A stretch of DNA of 46,048 nt. Source: Deltaproteobacteria bacterium (lineage in GTDB: Bacteria > Desulfobacterota > Syntrophobacteria > Syntrophobacterales > Thermodesulforhabdaceae). The stretch spans positions 1-46,048 of the forward strand of contig JAFDGW010000035.1 in assembly GCA_019309115.1 (NCBI GenBank), read 5' to 3'. Below, piece after piece: positions 15,890 to 24,519 of the stretch. The notes beneath the pieces are model-generated. The model worked only from the letters and a program-made list of their open reading frames with translations. It was not told the DNA's origin and made no database searches. Both the position numbers and the translations under genes were made by a program. Each line of letters starts with the position of its first letter. Position 1 is the first letter of the stretch.

Positions 15890-16725
15890 TGAAAGTCCCG
15901 CTTTTTCAAGTCGATGCTTTTACTGACAGAGCTTTTAGAGGAAATCCTGCAGCCGTTTGTTTACTTGATGGCTGGATTCCTGACCATGTCATGCAAAGCA
16001 TAGCAGCAGAAAACAACCTCAGTGAGACGGCCTTCCTGGTTAAAAAAGGTTACGGCATTTATGAGCTCAGGTGGTTTACACCGGCAACTGAGGTTGATCT
16101 GTGCGGGCATGCCACTTTAGCATCTGCATACGTTCTTTTCGATGTGGTAAAAGAAGTATCGGAGGAAGTAATTTTCATAACCAGAAGTGGAGAACTTAGG
16201 GTCCATGTTGATAACGGTGTCTTTTACATGGACTTTCCTGCCCGCCCTCCCGAACCTCTGTTAAAACCGCCGGGCTTAATTACCTCACTGAAAATAGAGC
16301 CCACCGAGGTCCTGAAAGCAAGGGATTTATTGGTTGTTTATGATGTTCAGGATGTTGTGAAAACGATAGAGCCCGATTTTAGTGCCCTCACTGCTTTATC
16401 AAGAGACCTGAACGTGCTTGGAATTATTGTTACCGCTCCGGGAAGTGGTAAAATAGATTTTGTTTCGCGTTTTTTTGCACCCATCGTAGGTGTGCCGGAA
16501 GACCCTGTCACCGGATCTGCCCATTGTACGCTGGTTCCTTATTGGGCAAGGCGGCTTGGTAAAAGTGAGTTGGTAGCCTATCAGGCGTCGAAAAGAGGCG
16601 GTGAGCTTTTCTGTCGTTATTGCGGTGACAGGGTTGTTATTGGGGGTAGAGCTGTTTTGTTCGCGAGAGGTGAAATACTTCTGGAAGGTGGTGCGGAGTC
16701 TGATGAAGGAAGAGTTGATCTTTAA
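15889..16725 (+). CDS. PhzF-family isomerase-like protein
   Basis: A 278-residue member of the PhzF/diaminopimelate-epimerase fold. The family acid is in NNLSETAFLV, and other marks are FTPATEVDLCGHATLASAYVL and the C-terminal DPVTGSAHCTLVPYW. PhzF itself acts in phenazine synthesis, but most family members, including this one, have no phenazine genes nearby and unknown substrates. The ATG at 15889 overlaps the preceding TAA, indicating coupled translation. The last 23 bases overlap the start of the aminopropyltransferase gene. Confidence 0.88.
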   Translation: MKVPLFQVDAFTDRAFRGNPAAVCLLDGWIPDHVMQSIAAENNLSETAFLVKKGYGIYELRWFTPATEVDLCGHATLASAYVLFDVVKEVSEEVIFITRSGELRVHVDNGVFYMDFPARPPEPLLKPPGLITSLKIEPTEVLKARDLLVVYDVQDVVKTIEPDFSALTALSRDLNVLGIIVTAPGSGKIDFVSRFFAPIVGVPEDPVTGSAHCTLVPYWARRLGKSELVAYQASKRGGELFCRYCGDRVVIGGRAVLFARGEILLEGGAESDEGRVDL

Positions 16726-17605
16726 GGAACCGCTGACACCGTCAATGTCGCGCATCGTTAGGGTCAGGAAAATCGTTTACTCGTCTTCGACCCCTTTCCA
16801 GCAGGTTGATGTGGTGGAAACGGATGATTACGGAACGGTACTGTATCTGGATAAACGGTTCCAAACATCGGAGGCAGAAGAGTTTTTTTATCACGAGAGT
16901 CTTGTGCATCCTGCTATGATTTGCCACGGTAAGCCCGAAAGGGTGCTCATAGTGGGAGGAGGAGACGGGGGGGCTCTGGAGGAAGTGACGAAGTATTCGA
17001 GTGTGAGCGAAATAGACATGGTGGAGCTTGATGAAGAAGTTACGAAGATCTGCCAGTGTTACCTTCCTTCCGTATGCGGTAAGGCATTCGATGATCCCAG
17101 GCTCAGACTGCACTTTGGGGACGGCCGGAAATTTGTGGAGGAATGTGACAGCAAGTACGATGTTATCATTCTTGATCTAACCGATCCCATGGAACCCTCA
17201 AAGTACGTTTACACGCGGGAATTTTACAAATTGTGCAAGGATTTACTAAATTCCGGTGGGATACTTGCGCTGCACAGCGATTCTCCTTTTTTTTACCCTG
17301 AAGCCTTTAACACAATAACAAAGACTGTGCAGTCTGTTTTCCCTTGCTGTAAGCAATTTGTGACATTTATCCCAGGCTATCTTCTAGATTTCGCTTTTAC
17401 GGTTTGTTCGCAAGAACCGTTGCTGGATCTGTCCGCTACAGAAGCGGCTGAAAGGCTCCGCCATCAAGGAATAAGAAGTTTACGCTGGTATGATCCATCG
17501 GTTCACCCCTTTTTGTTTACATTACCTCTGTATGCTCAAAGGATATTGGAGAATCCTTGCAGTATTTCCACCGATTTAAATCCTTACGTTATTCCCGAAA
17601 TGTAA
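16703..17605 (+). CDS. speE: Polyamine aminopropyltransferase (spermidine synthase family)
   Basis: A 300-residue enzyme expected to transfer aminopropyl groups from decarboxylated S-adenosylmethionine to a diamine. The SAM-binding motif is VLIVGGGDGGALEEV, followed by MVELDEEVTKI, RLHFGDGRKFV and the catalytic-region segment VIILDLTDPMEPS. The N-terminal beta domain with EAEEFFYHESLVHPAM fits the family. I use the ATG at 16703 with GGAG upstream. The frame stays open to 16601 inside phzF, without family similarity. DLTDP in place of the usual DSTDP is a mild variation. The exact polyamine (spermidine, or longer or branched forms in thermophiles) cannot be told. Confidence 0.88.
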   Translation: MKEELIFKEPLTPSMSRIVRVRKIVYSSSTPFQQVDVVETDDYGTVLYLDKRFQTSEAEEFFYHESLVHPAMICHGKPERVLIVGGGDGGALEEVTKYSSVSEIDMVELDEEVTKICQCYLPSVCGKAFDDPRLRLHFGDGRKFVEECDSKYDVIILDLTDPMEPSKYVYTREFYKLCKDLLNSGGILALHSDSPFFYPEAFNTITKTVQSVFPCCKQFVTFIPGYLLDFAFTVCSQEPLLDLSATEAAERLRHQGIRSLRWYDPSVHPFLFTLPLYAQRILENPCSISTDLNPYVIPEM

Positions 17606-17616
17606 GGAGTTAAAGC

Positions 17617-18555
17617 TTGAGAAGGAGAGATTCGGCCTCTTACGGTAAATTACCTTCTAGGAGTAGGTGCACCAGGTGTCGAAAGCGTGCAGTTGTGCAT
17701 CTTCCAAGCCATAACGCAAATTTTTGCGATTCCTGTTTTGTTTTTTTCTTTAAGAACGCCGTAAAACGAGCTCTGAAGCTTTTTCCGGTCAAAAGAGATA
17801 CTCCTATTATGGTGGCCGTGTCGGGTGGTAAGGATTCACTTGCGGCATGGCTGGTTCTTGAAGAACTGGGATTCAAAACCCTGGGAGTACATATAGACCT
17901 GGGTATTCCAGAGTTTTCACAAGCATCACGCAGGGCTGTCGAGTCATTCGCGAAGAGCAGAGCACTGGGCTACAGGGTATATTCCATTGTTGATTTGCTA
18001 GGCTATTCTTTACCGGAAATTTACAAGCGGACGAATAGAATGGTATGTGCAGTTTGCGGAACGGTCAAAAGGCAGTTGCTGAATCGTATAGCTTTTCAGG
18101 AAGGTTTTAGGGTCGTTGCAACGGGACACAACCTGGACGATGAAGCCAGCAGACTTCTTGGAAATATCGTAAGGCATAGAGAACAATACCTCGAGAAATC
18201 TTACCCATACTTACCCTCGATCGGCAAAAAAATTCCAGCCCGTATCAAACCTCTTTTTAGGGTGGAGGCCGATGAAATCCGTATCTACTGCCAGATTAAG
18301 GGAATAGATTACTTTTCTGGAACCTGCCCTTTTTCGAGGGGTGCTACGAGCCATATATTTTTCGAAGCCCTGAATTTTTTGGAAGCAGAGATGCCTGGTA
18401 CAAAGCGCGACTTTCTTTTTCACTTCGTCAGAAATCATACTCCGCCAGAGACGGATATAAATTATAAAACCTGTTCCAAGTGTGGTTATCCAAGTTATAG
18501 TGATTTGTGCAGCTTGTGCTCGTTGAAGGAGCGTTTGGGCAACCAGGGAGACTAG
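17617..18555 (+). CDS. ttuA: TtuA-type tRNA 2-thiouridine (position 54) synthetase
   Basis: A 312-residue protein of the TtcA/TtuA/Ncs6 PP-loop family. It has an N-terminal zinc finger (C18, C21, C37, C40), the PP-loop SGGKDS at 69-74, three cysteines for a 4Fe-4S cluster (C144 and C147 in CAVC, C237 in GTCPF) and a C-terminal zinc finger (C286, C289, C298, C301). The two flanking zinc fingers separate TtuA from TtcA. TtuA makes s2T54 in the T-loop of tRNA, a thermostabilising modification in thermophiles. The start is TTG at 17617, with AAGGAG at about 17603-17608 as a well-placed ribosome site. The gene follows the aminopropyltransferase by 11 bases. Its usual ubiquitin-like sulfur carrier (TtuB) is not seen here. 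Confidence 0.86.
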   Translation: MRRRDSASYGKLPSRSRCTRCRKRAVVHLPSHNANFCDSCFVFFFKNAVKRALKLFPVKRDTPIMVAVSGGKDSLAAWLVLEELGFKTLGVHIDLGIPEFSQASRRAVESFAKSRALGYRVYSIVDLLGYSLPEIYKRTNRMVCAVCGTVKRQLLNRIAFQEGFRVVATGHNLDDEASRLLGNIVRHREQYLEKSYPYLPSIGKKIPARIKPLFRVEADEIRIYCQIKGIDYFSGTCPFSRGATSHIFFEALNFLEAEMPGTKRDFLFHFVRNHTPPETDINYKTCSKCGYPSYSDLCSLCSLKERLGNQGD

Positions 18556-18588
18556 GTCGCAAGAGGTATCGATTTTTGGAGGGCATTG

Positions 18589-18996
18589 ATGGGCAAGAAT
18601 TGGAAACTGGAGCTGATCAGTTCTGAGAAAGGCGTAACCTTGAATCTGCATGGTAAGGAAGGGACAATAGTTGAGTTGATTTCATCGGTTGAATCCTTGG
18701 ATGATTTTGAGAAAGAGTTGACGGCCCTGCGCTCTGAACTTGACAAAATGCTCAACAAAGCCAAATCACTATTTGAAGCCATGAGCTCTGGAAAGCCGCT
18801 AGATCCTCAGGAAATATGGAATATCATGAAGCAGATGTCACTTCCTGACATGCGGGATTATTTCAATTCTCTCGATGAATCGGTCAGAAGAGAAGTTGCA
18901 AACTTCATATTTTCTACCGTCAACATGTTTTCCGGGGCAGGTCCCATGTTTGCTACCTTCTACGATCCCGAAACAGCCTTACTTCTGGAGGAATAA
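18589..18996 (+). CDS. Small soluble protein of unknown function
   Basis: A 135-residue protein with no family I recognise. It starts with a short beta-rich stretch (KLELISSEKGVTLNLHGKEG), followed by a long charged helix around residues 37-65 (DDFEKELTALRSELDKMLNKA), and a C-terminal half with more helices ending in LLLEE. It has no signal peptide and no transmembrane segment. GGAGGG at 18578-18583 is ideally spaced for the ATG at 18589. It follows ttuA by 33 bases and is the last gene of this long run, so it may be functionally tied to tRNA thiolation or simply ride along. Confidence 0.72.
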   Translation: MGKNWKLELISSEKGVTLNLHGKEGTIVELISSVESLDDFEKELTALRSELDKMLNKAKSLFEAMSSGKPLDPQEIWNIMKQMSLPDMRDYFNSLDESVRREVANFIFSTVNMFSGAGPMFATFYDPETALLLEE

Positions 18997-19011
18997 ACTA
19001 ATGACCTAAAC

Positions 19012-19087
19012 TGGTGGAGATGACGGGATTCGAACCCGTGACCTCAGCCTTGCGAAGGCTGCGCTCTCCCACCTGAGCTACATCCCC
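19012..19087 (-). tRNA. tRNA-Ala (CGC anticodon)
   Basis: Read on the - strand, a full 76-nt cloverleaf is present with encoded CCA (19012-19014). The acceptor stem GGGGATG pairs with CATCTCC with one G-U pair. The D-arm begins AGCTCAG, the anticodon stem CAGCC/GGCTG encloses the loop TTCGCAA with anticodon CGC at 19052-19054, and the T-arm has GGTTCGAATCCC. The CGC anticodon reads alanine codon GCG. The gene stands alone between two + strand operons. Confidence 0.95.
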
Positions 19088-19105
19088 ACTTTTTTATGCC
19101 CGTTG

Positions 19106-19132
19106 ACTATACGATTCCAATCCCGGTGTCAA
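19106..19132 (-). promoter_or_regulatory. Putative sigma-70 promoter of tRNA-Ala
   Basis: On the - strand, TTGACA (complement of 19127-19132) and TATAGT (complement of 19106-19111) are separated by 15 bp, and the tRNA 5' end lies 18 bp beyond. The -35 is a perfect consensus. The spacer is shorter than the usual 17 bp. Confidence 0.55.
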
Positions 19133-19229
19133 CCTTTCTGAAGAGTGTGGGTTTGGATGTTTAAGGATTTTTATGTAATAAACGTAGGGGTCTTGTGCCA
19201 TTGGTCCACGGTTAAGGGAGTAAAGGAGG

Positions 19230-20237
19230 ATGAACGGAGAATTGCCCGGAGGCGATGCTATACTGCGAATTGACGACCTACATACCTATTTTTTCACAGA
19301 ACGTGGAGTCGCCAAAGCAGTAAACGGAGTTTCTTTTGACATAAGACCAGGTGAGATGCTGGCTCTGGTTGGGGAGTCGGGATGTGGCAAAAGTGTTACT
19401 GCTCTGTCTGTTATACGCCTTATTCCGGAACCTCCAGGGAAGATTGTAAAAGGCAGTATCCTTTTTGAAGGAAAGGACTTGGTTGAGTTGTCCGAAAGGG
19501 ACATGAGAACCATACGGGGAAACAAAATCGGGATGATATTTCAGGAGCCCATGACGGCGTTGAATCCTGTGTTTTCCGTTGGCGATCAAGTAGCCGAAGT
19601 ATTGCTGTGTCACGGCAAAGCGACCAAAAGAGACGTTAGGGACAAAGTGATCGAACTTCTTAGAGAGGTGGGCATTCCATCTCCCGAAAGGAGAATTTAC
19701 GACTATCCTCATCAAATGAGCGGTGGAATGCGCCAAAGGGTCGTAATTGCCATGGCTCTCGCCTGTAAACCACGCCTTATTCTGGCTGACGAACCAACAA
19801 CCGCCTTAGATGTTACCATCCAGGCTCAGATACTCGAACTTATGAAAACCTTCCAGGAACAGACTGGCACCTCCTTCATACTGATAACACATGATCTAGG
19901 CGTTGTGGCCGAAATGGCCGAGCGTGTAGTGGTTATGTACGCTGGACGGATAGTAGAAATGGCAGATGTGGTCAGCCTGTTTCGTAATCCCATGCATCCA
20001 TATACGCAAGGACTTATGGAGTCAGTTCCCAGCTGGTCCACCGGGAAAGAGAAACAAAGGCTTAAAACCATACCGGGTATCGTACCGAGCTTGCTTAACT
20101 TACCACCAGCTTGCGTTTTCCACGACAGGTGCAACCAGAGTTTTGATCAATGCAAAGAAATGGAACCTCCTTTGATGGAAGTAGAGAAAAATCGGTTTGT
20201 GAGGTGTTGGCTTTATGGGCAGAGATGTTCTGGTTGA
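19230..20237 (+). CDS. Oligo/dipeptide ABC transporter ATPase, DppD-like
   Basis: A 335-residue ABC ATPase of the OppD/DppD group. Walker A is VGESGCGKS, the Q-loop is [11 protein letters not shown], the signature is [11 protein letters not shown], Walker B is [12 protein letters not shown] and the switch is [11 protein letters not shown]. The C-terminal oligopeptide-transporter extension ([10 protein letters not shown] with downstream cysteines) matches the region that can hold a 4Fe-4S cluster in DppD-type subunits. AAAGGAGG runs directly into the ATG at 19230. A second site, AAGGGAG at 19214-19220, is better spaced. The next gene overlaps by 23 bases. No permease or substrate-binding protein gene is nearby, so the substrate is open. 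Confidence 0.92.
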   Translation: MNGELPGGDAILRIDDLHTYFFTERGVAKAVNGVSFDIRPGEMLALVGESGCGKSVTALSVIRLIPEPPGKIVKGSILFEGKDLVELSERDMRTIRGNKIGMIFQEPMTALNPVFSVGDQVAEVLLCHGKATKRDVRDKVIELLREVGIPSPERRIYDYPHQMSGGMRQRVVIAMALACKPRLILADEPTTALDVTIQAQILELMKTFQEQTGTSFILITHDLGVVAEMAERVVVMYAGRIVEMADVVSLFRNPMHPYTQGLMESVPSWSTGKEKQRLKTIPGIVPSLLNLPPACVFHDRCNQSFDQCKEMEPPLMEVEKNRFVRCWLYGQRCSG

Positions 20238-21183
20238 TGTTAGCGGTTTGAGGAAACATTATCCTGTGACAGGCGGGGTATTTAGGAAAAAGATTGGAAC
20301 TGTTCGAGCGGTGGATGGGATAGACCTTTCTATATTGCGAGGTGAAGCGCTTGGGCTTGTTGGCGAAAGCGGTTGTGGTAAATCCACGCTGGGAAAGCTA
20401 TTATTACGACTTGAAACGCCTACCAGCGGAAATATTTATTTCGATGGCACGGACTTACTCAGCCTCTCGAAAGAACAGATGAAGCCTTTTCGTCGTCGTA
20501 TGCAGATTATATTTCAAGATCCTTACTCGTCTCTGAATCCCCGGCAGACCATTGGTAAGATAATTGGTGAAGGATTGGTGATTCACGGTGTTGGAACAAA
20601 AGCCGAGCGTGAAGAGCGGGTTCGAGCCATTATGGAAGTTGTTGGTCTCAGACCTGAGCACGTCAGCCGCTATCCGCACGAATTCAGCGGAGGACAACGC
20701 CAGAGAATTTGTATAGCCAGAGCGCTTATTCTTGAGCCAGATTTTGTCATCTGCGACGAACCGGTTTCAGCTCTGGACGTGTCAATTCAGGCGCAGGTGA
20801 TCAATCTTCTCCTTGACCTTCAGGAACGATACAAGTTGACATACCTGTTCATAAGTCATGATCTTTCAATAGTACGCCATGTATGCGACAGGGTTGCCGT
20901 GATGTACCTTGGAAAAATTGTCGAGCTAGCTGACAGGAGTTTAATTTTTTCAAGTCCCTGTCATCCGTACACCCAGGTATTGCTTGAAGCCGTCCCAAAG
21001 CCCGATCCCGGTCATTCGCCTAAACGACCTCACCTTAAGGGTGATTTACCAAGCCCGATTGATCCTCCGTCGGGTTGCGCTTTTCATCCTCGCTGTACCG
21101 AAGCCAAGAAAATTTGTTCGGAGGAAATTCCCAAACTTAAAGAAATCAGCCCCGGTCACTTTGTAAGATGTTTTCTTTATTGA
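20215..21183 (+). CDS. Oligo/dipeptide ABC transporter ATPase, DppF-like
   Basis: A 322-residue second ABC ATPase of the OppF/DppF group, partner of the upstream DppD-like subunit. Walker A is [10 protein letters not shown], the Q-loop is [12 protein letters not shown], the signature is [11 protein letters not shown], Walker B is [12 protein letters not shown] and the switch is [11 protein letters not shown]. The C-terminal extension [14 protein letters not shown] is kept. The heterodimer should power import of peptides or another small solute through permeases encoded elsewhere. The gene starts inside dppD and ends facing a convergent gene with a 7-bp antisense overlap. Confidence 0.92.
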   Translation: MGRDVLVDVSGLRKHYPVTGGVFRKKIGTVRAVDGIDLSILRGEALGLVGESGCGKSTLGKLLLRLETPTSGNIYFDGTDLLSLSKEQMKPFRRRMQIIFQDPYSSLNPRQTIGKIIGEGLVIHGVGTKAEREERVRAIMEVVGLRPEHVSRYPHEFSGGQRQRICIARALILEPDFVICDEPVSALDVSIQAQVINLLLDLQERYKLTYLFISHDLSIVRHVCDRVAVMYLGKIVELADRSLIFSSPCHPYTQVLLEAVPKPDPGHSPKRPHLKGDLPSPIDPPSGCAFHPRCTEAKKICSEEIPKLKEISPGHFVRCFLY

Positions 21184-21782
21184 AGGAATTTTTTGGAGTC
21201 ATAGTCAATGGGAACAATACCAGCATCTTTTAATTTCCGAGCATCTCGGCGGCTGTGAGTTTTAAGCCACCTTTCGTAAATCCGGAGAACATCTGAGTTT
21301 CTGTAGAACCCTCCTGATTCGCTTATCTGGGCAAGGAGATCCTTGACTTCCCAGAACCGCTCGCTCAACTCATCGAAAACCCTTTCGATGCCCCAGTGTA
21401 TCAGACCGTAAGCAATCAGTTGGACAAGTGTGGCGTAGGCTAGTTGACCCATTCTGCCGTAATAGTCTATGTCCACCACCTTACGCTTGAAGCTGTCTCC
21501 AAAAAAACCTGTAAGGAACAGGGCAGCATCGCCTATGGCTTGGAGTGCATGAGCTCGTTCTTCAAATCCTTTCATCTGGCTTTCTAGGTAAACCTCTGCA
21601 AAGGTCTTGTCTCTGAATAGGGGATTTTCCGCACGAACTTTCTTCATTTCGGCAAACCGAGTTAACATGTCTGCTACGTAAAATTGCGTCCACTCCGAAA
21701 CCTGCACGTTGAGCTCTTGACTTGCTTTCTCAAGCGCATCACGGAAGTACTCCATAAGACTCGAACGAACTAATCTTTTCAT
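21177..21782 (-). CDS. Conserved-looking soluble protein of unknown function
   Basis: A 201-residue, largely helical protein that I cannot assign. It has no signal peptide. A moderately hydrophobic stretch ([20 protein letters not shown], about 112-131) is flanked by charged helices and may be a buried helix or a peripheral membrane contact. AAGGGAGG sits just upstream of the ATG at 21782. A perfect 10-bp inverted repeat lies just beyond that ribosome site, suggesting its own regulation. It is the downstream gene of a short - strand pair with the L,D-transpeptidase, separated by 160 bp. Confidence 0.75.
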   Translation of the reverse strand: MKRLVRSSLMEYFRDALEKASQELNVQVSEWTQFYVADMLTRFAEMKKVRAENPLFRDKTFAEVYLESQMKGFEERAHALQAIGDAALFLTGFFGDSFKRKVVDIDYYGRMGQLAYATLVQLIAYGLIHWGIERVFDELSERFWEVKDLLAQISESGGFYRNSDVLRIYERWLKTHSRRDARKLKDAGIVPIDYDSKKFLQ

Positions 21783-21796
21783 AAAACGCCTCCCTT

Positions 21797-21831
21797 CATG
21801 TTAGCAGTTCATATGTTTTGTTGCTAACATG
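21797..21831. promoter_or_regulatory. Perfect 10-bp inverted repeat upstream of the 21782 start
   Basis: CATGTTAGCA at 21797-21806 and TGCTAACATG at 21822-21831 are exact inverse complements separated by 15 nt. The element lies 15 bp upstream of the start codon and immediately before the ribosome-binding site of the - strand gene. It could be a dimeric repressor operator or an mRNA hairpin controlling translation. Confidence 0.5.
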
Positions 21832-21859
21832 TTGGTTTAATTGTAATTATACCTGATAT

Positions 21860-21884
21860 GCCGGACTTCAGCAATGGTTCCGGC
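21860..21884. terminator. Weak hairpin downstream of the L,D-transpeptidase gene
   Basis: GCCGGA at 21860-21865 pairs with TCCGGC at 21879-21884 across a 13-nt loop. It lies about 60 bp past the stop of the - strand L,D-transpeptidase gene. No U-run follows on that strand, so termination is only a possibility. Confidence 0.25.
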
Positions 21885-21942
21885 TTAAAATGTAAACGAG
21901 TTGATGGTCATCTCTACGGACAGAAGGCAATCGAAAGGTTTT

Positions 21943-22599
21943 TCAGGGAAGTATATATACCGGTGTCCCAAGAGATACGATTTCGTAAAGCTCGTCCATA
22001 TCGGTGTTGTACAGGGCTATGCAACCGTCAGTCCAATCCCCGTATGCTCCACCCCCGTGTATGAAGATATACCCTCCCAAAGGAGTATCCCCCGGTGGCA
22101 TGACTCCACGCTCATGAGCCATGATAATAGCCTTGTATTGGTCTGCCGTAATAATCCCTTTTGAAAATGCCTTTTCTGCATCTTCCGGGGTTGGATAATC
22201 GATAGCCACCGATTTGTAAAAACGGCTTTTTGGATTTTTACCGCATATCTTGAACTCTCCCTCAGGAGTCTTTCCATCATTAGCCCTTTCTTTATCACCT
22301 ATCGGGTTTTTACCAAGTCCAATAGGATATTCCCGAACAAGCGTGTCACCATCAAATACGTACAAACGTCTTTTTGACTTGGAAACTACTATTATAGGAT
22401 TTTGTATGTCTTCCGTCTTACGCAAGTAATCACGCTTGTGAAGCACCACTTTTGAACTGTTCTTTTTCTGCTGTATTGTCTGGTTTTGTTTTTTAGCGGG
22501 GGCAATCTCGGAAGGTTGACCGGCACAACCGACAAGAAAGGTGGCACAACAGGTCATAACAAACGCGGTGATGATGAGGACAGCAGAATTGCTGTTCAT
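21943..22599 (-). CDS. Lipoprotein L,D-transpeptidase (YkuD domain)
   Basis: A 218-residue envelope enzyme with a YkuD catalytic domain, able to form or exchange 3-3 peptidoglycan cross-links or attach proteins to peptidoglycan. The N-terminus is a lipoprotein signal with lipobox LVGC (Cys25). The catalytic domain shows IIVVSKSKRRLYVF, then GKTPEGEF, IHGGG with His181 and WTDGCIAL with the nucleophile Cys193. The usual SxGC is TDGC here. I use the ATG at 22599 because AAGGA lies 4 bases upstream and it gives a clean signal peptide. The frame is open to 22680 but without a ribosome site. It is divergent from rnc. Confidence 0.88.
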   Translation of the reverse strand: MNSNSAVLIITAFVMTCCATFLVGCAGQPSEIAPAKKQNQTIQQKKNSSKVVLHKRDYLRKTEDIQNPIIVVSKSKRRLYVFDGDTLVREYPIGLGKNPIGDKERANDGKTPEGEFKICGKNPKSRFYKSVAIDYPTPEDAEKAFSKGIITADQYKAIIMAHERGVMPPGDTPLGGYIFIHGGGAYGDWTDGCIALYNTDMDELYEIVSLGTPVYILP

Positions 22600-22756
22600 A
22601 GCTTCCTTGGCTGTCAATCCCATAGAGCGAGCAAAAATCGTTCTCGTATTTTCTGTCAACTCAGAATGGCTGGGTCGCATTTAATCCACAATCATGTTAT
22701 AAAAAACGTGAAGAAGTGAAAATGTAAAGGTTTAATTTCCAGCTCAGGGGGAAAAA

Positions 22757-23473
22757 GTGACGACAAAAGACCCTTCTAAACTTGAGCAACTGTTGGGATA
22801 TGAGTTTTCCGACAAACGTCTCCTGCGAGAAGCGCTCACTCATCGTTCTTTTGCTTACGAACATATCGACGAGCCAGACGTTAGCGACAACGAGCGCCTT
22901 GAGTTTTTGGGTGATGCCGTTCTTGGGCTTGCAATGAGTCATTTCCTCTGGCACAGATTTCCGGACTACTCGGAGGGAGAATTATCGCGCCTCAGGTCAG
23001 CCCTGGTAAACGAAAAGATGTTGTCTCACATTGCCGATCGATGGAACCTTTCAGCCTACCTCTTTCTTGGAAAAGGTGAAGAACAAACTGGTGGGCGTAG
23101 AAAACCGTCCATACTTGCCGATGCTGTTGAGGCTATATTGGGAGCACTTTACATCGATGGCGGATGGCAAAGGGTTTTGGATGTTGTGGAAAAACAAATC
23201 ATACCTGTTCTCGATGTTTTTCAATCTGAAGACCCGTTGAAAAATTTGCATTGGGACTATAAAACTCGCCTCCAAGAATGGCTGCAAGCTCAGTACAAAA
23301 AAACACCTGTGTATCGATTGGATCGCGAAGAGGGACCCGAACACGATAAAGTTTTTTATGTTTCGGTAATGATGGACGATATGGTCCTCGCACGAGGCCG
23401 GGGCAAGACAAAAAAGGAAGCTCAACAAAATGCCGCCCAGGCGGCCTATCAGAAACTGGCAAAGAAAAAATGA
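22757..23473 (+). CDS. rnc: Ribonuclease III
   Basis: A 238-residue double-strand-specific endoribonuclease that processes rRNA precursors and other structured RNAs. The catalytic signature is NERLEFLGDAVLGL, with the second acidic site in ILADAVEAILGALYIDGG. The C-terminal double-stranded RNA-binding domain runs from about 165 to 235 (DYKTRLQEWLQ through KKEAQQNAAQAAY). Length is typical. The start is GTG at 22757 with AGGGGG upstream. It overlaps the next gene by four bases. Confidence 0.97.
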   Translation: MTTKDPSKLEQLLGYEFSDKRLLREALTHRSFAYEHIDEPDVSDNERLEFLGDAVLGLAMSHFLWHRFPDYSEGELSRLRSALVNEKMLSHIADRWNLSAYLFLGKGEEQTGGRRKPSILADAVEAILGALYIDGGWQRVLDVVEKQIIPVLDVFQSEDPLKNLHWDYKTRLQEWLQAQYKKTPVYRLDREEGPEHDKVFYVSVMMDDMVLARGRGKTKKEAQQNAAQAAYQKLAKKK

Positions 23474-24504
23474 GGAAAAAACGTAGAAGGCTTATATTCC
23501 CAATTTTCCTCCCCTTTGCCGGGTGTCCGTACAGGTGTGTGTATTGCAATCAATACGCTACGACCTCTAGTTCCGATAAAAAGAGTTTTAATAACATCGT
23601 GGAATATGTCAGGCGCATTATTGATGAGTATGGAAAGAAGGTCGCCCTTAGCAATTGTGCCCCCGAGCTTGCCTTTTTCGGTGGTACATTTACATGTCTT
23701 CCAGAAGGCGTTCTTGTCGAGATTTTAAAAATAGCAGCATGTCATGTGGAATATGGGCATTTTTCGGGTATTCGTTTTTCTACTCGTCCGGATGCACTGG
23801 ATGATGATGTATTGGATCTGCTTAAAAATTTTCCGATAAGGACTATCGAGATCGGGGCTCAAAGTCTTGATGATGGTGTGCTTTCGAAGGCTCGGAGGGG
23901 ATACGGGGCTGAGACCGTGGTGAGCGCTGTGAAGCGCATCAGGGCAGGGAGGTGGAATGTTGGTTTGCAGTTAATGCCGGGTCTTCCTGGCGAGACGGCG
24001 GAAGTGTTTGATGCTTCTGTGGAAACTGTTTGCAGGTTAAAGCCGGATTTTGTGCGTATTTATCCGACGCTTGTTTTAAAAGACACAGTTCTTGAAAGGT
24101 GGTTCAGGGAAGGGAAATACAGACCCTTAAGTCTTAGAAACGCCATTGAGCGTAGTCTAAGGGCAGTCATGGCTTTTGAGGAGCACGACATCGATGTGAT
24201 TCGCATCGGCCTTCAGGCTACGCCGGAACTTGATTCAGGTGCTGTAGTTGCCGGTCCATATCACCCAGCTTTTGGATTTTTGGTGAGGGTTCATTGGTGG
24301 AGGTGCAAGCTGGACAGGGTTTTTGAATCTTCAACAATAGGTGATACCTGTAAGGTCTGGATACCTGCTCGATACCTTTCGGAATTTCTTGGTCCCAAAA
24401 GCATAAATGTTCGCTACTGGAAAAAACGCTGGAAAATAAAGAATTTTTTGGTAGAAAAAGAATCATCCTGGCTTGAACGACGAATGTTGGTATCTTTCAT
24501 ATAA
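23470..24504 (+). CDS. Radical SAM protein, Elp3/HemN-like
   Basis: A 344-residue radical SAM enzyme. The 4Fe-4S/SAM motif is CPYRCVYC (C19, C23, C26), preceded by the family stretch IFLPFAGCP. Further marks are FFGGTFTCLP, TIEIGAQSLDDGVL and LQLMPGLPGET, which place it with the Elp3/coproporphyrinogen-dehydrogenase-like group, though there is no acetyltransferase domain. The substrate is unknown. An RNA-related role is suggested only by its overlap with rnc, since the ATG at 23470 precedes the rnc stop. Confidence 0.84.
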   Translation: MRKKRRRLIFPIFLPFAGCPYRCVYCNQYATTSSSDKKSFNNIVEYVRRIIDEYGKKVALSNCAPELAFFGGTFTCLPEGVLVEILKIAACHVEYGHFSGIRFSTRPDALDDDVLDLLKNFPIRTIEIGAQSLDDGVLSKARRGYGAETVVSAVKRIRAGRWNVGLQLMPGLPGETAEVFDASVETVCRLKPDFVRIYPTLVLKDTVLERWFREGKYRPLSLRNAIERSLRAVMAFEEHDIDVIRIGLQATPELDSGAVVAGPYHPAFGFLVRVHWWRCKLDRVFESSTIGDTCKVWIPARYLSEFLGPKSINVRYWKKRWKIKNFLVEKESSWLERRMLVSFI

Positions 24505-24519
24505 AAACGAGGAAATGGA

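Noticed and set aside
16601-16702. Hydrophobic N-terminal extension of the aminopropyltransferase
   Set aside because: This part is phzF sequence read in another frame. The family begins near the ATG at 16703, which has its own GGAG site.
15889-16725. Phenazine biosynthesis gene
   Set aside because: PhzF-like proteins are widespread without phenazine genes, and none of the other phz genes is present.
19012-19087. tRNA-Ala as an integration site for a mobile island
   Set aside because: No integrase, direct repeat of the tRNA 3' end or foreign-looking gene block was found beside it. The nearby xerC is in its usual hslVU setting.
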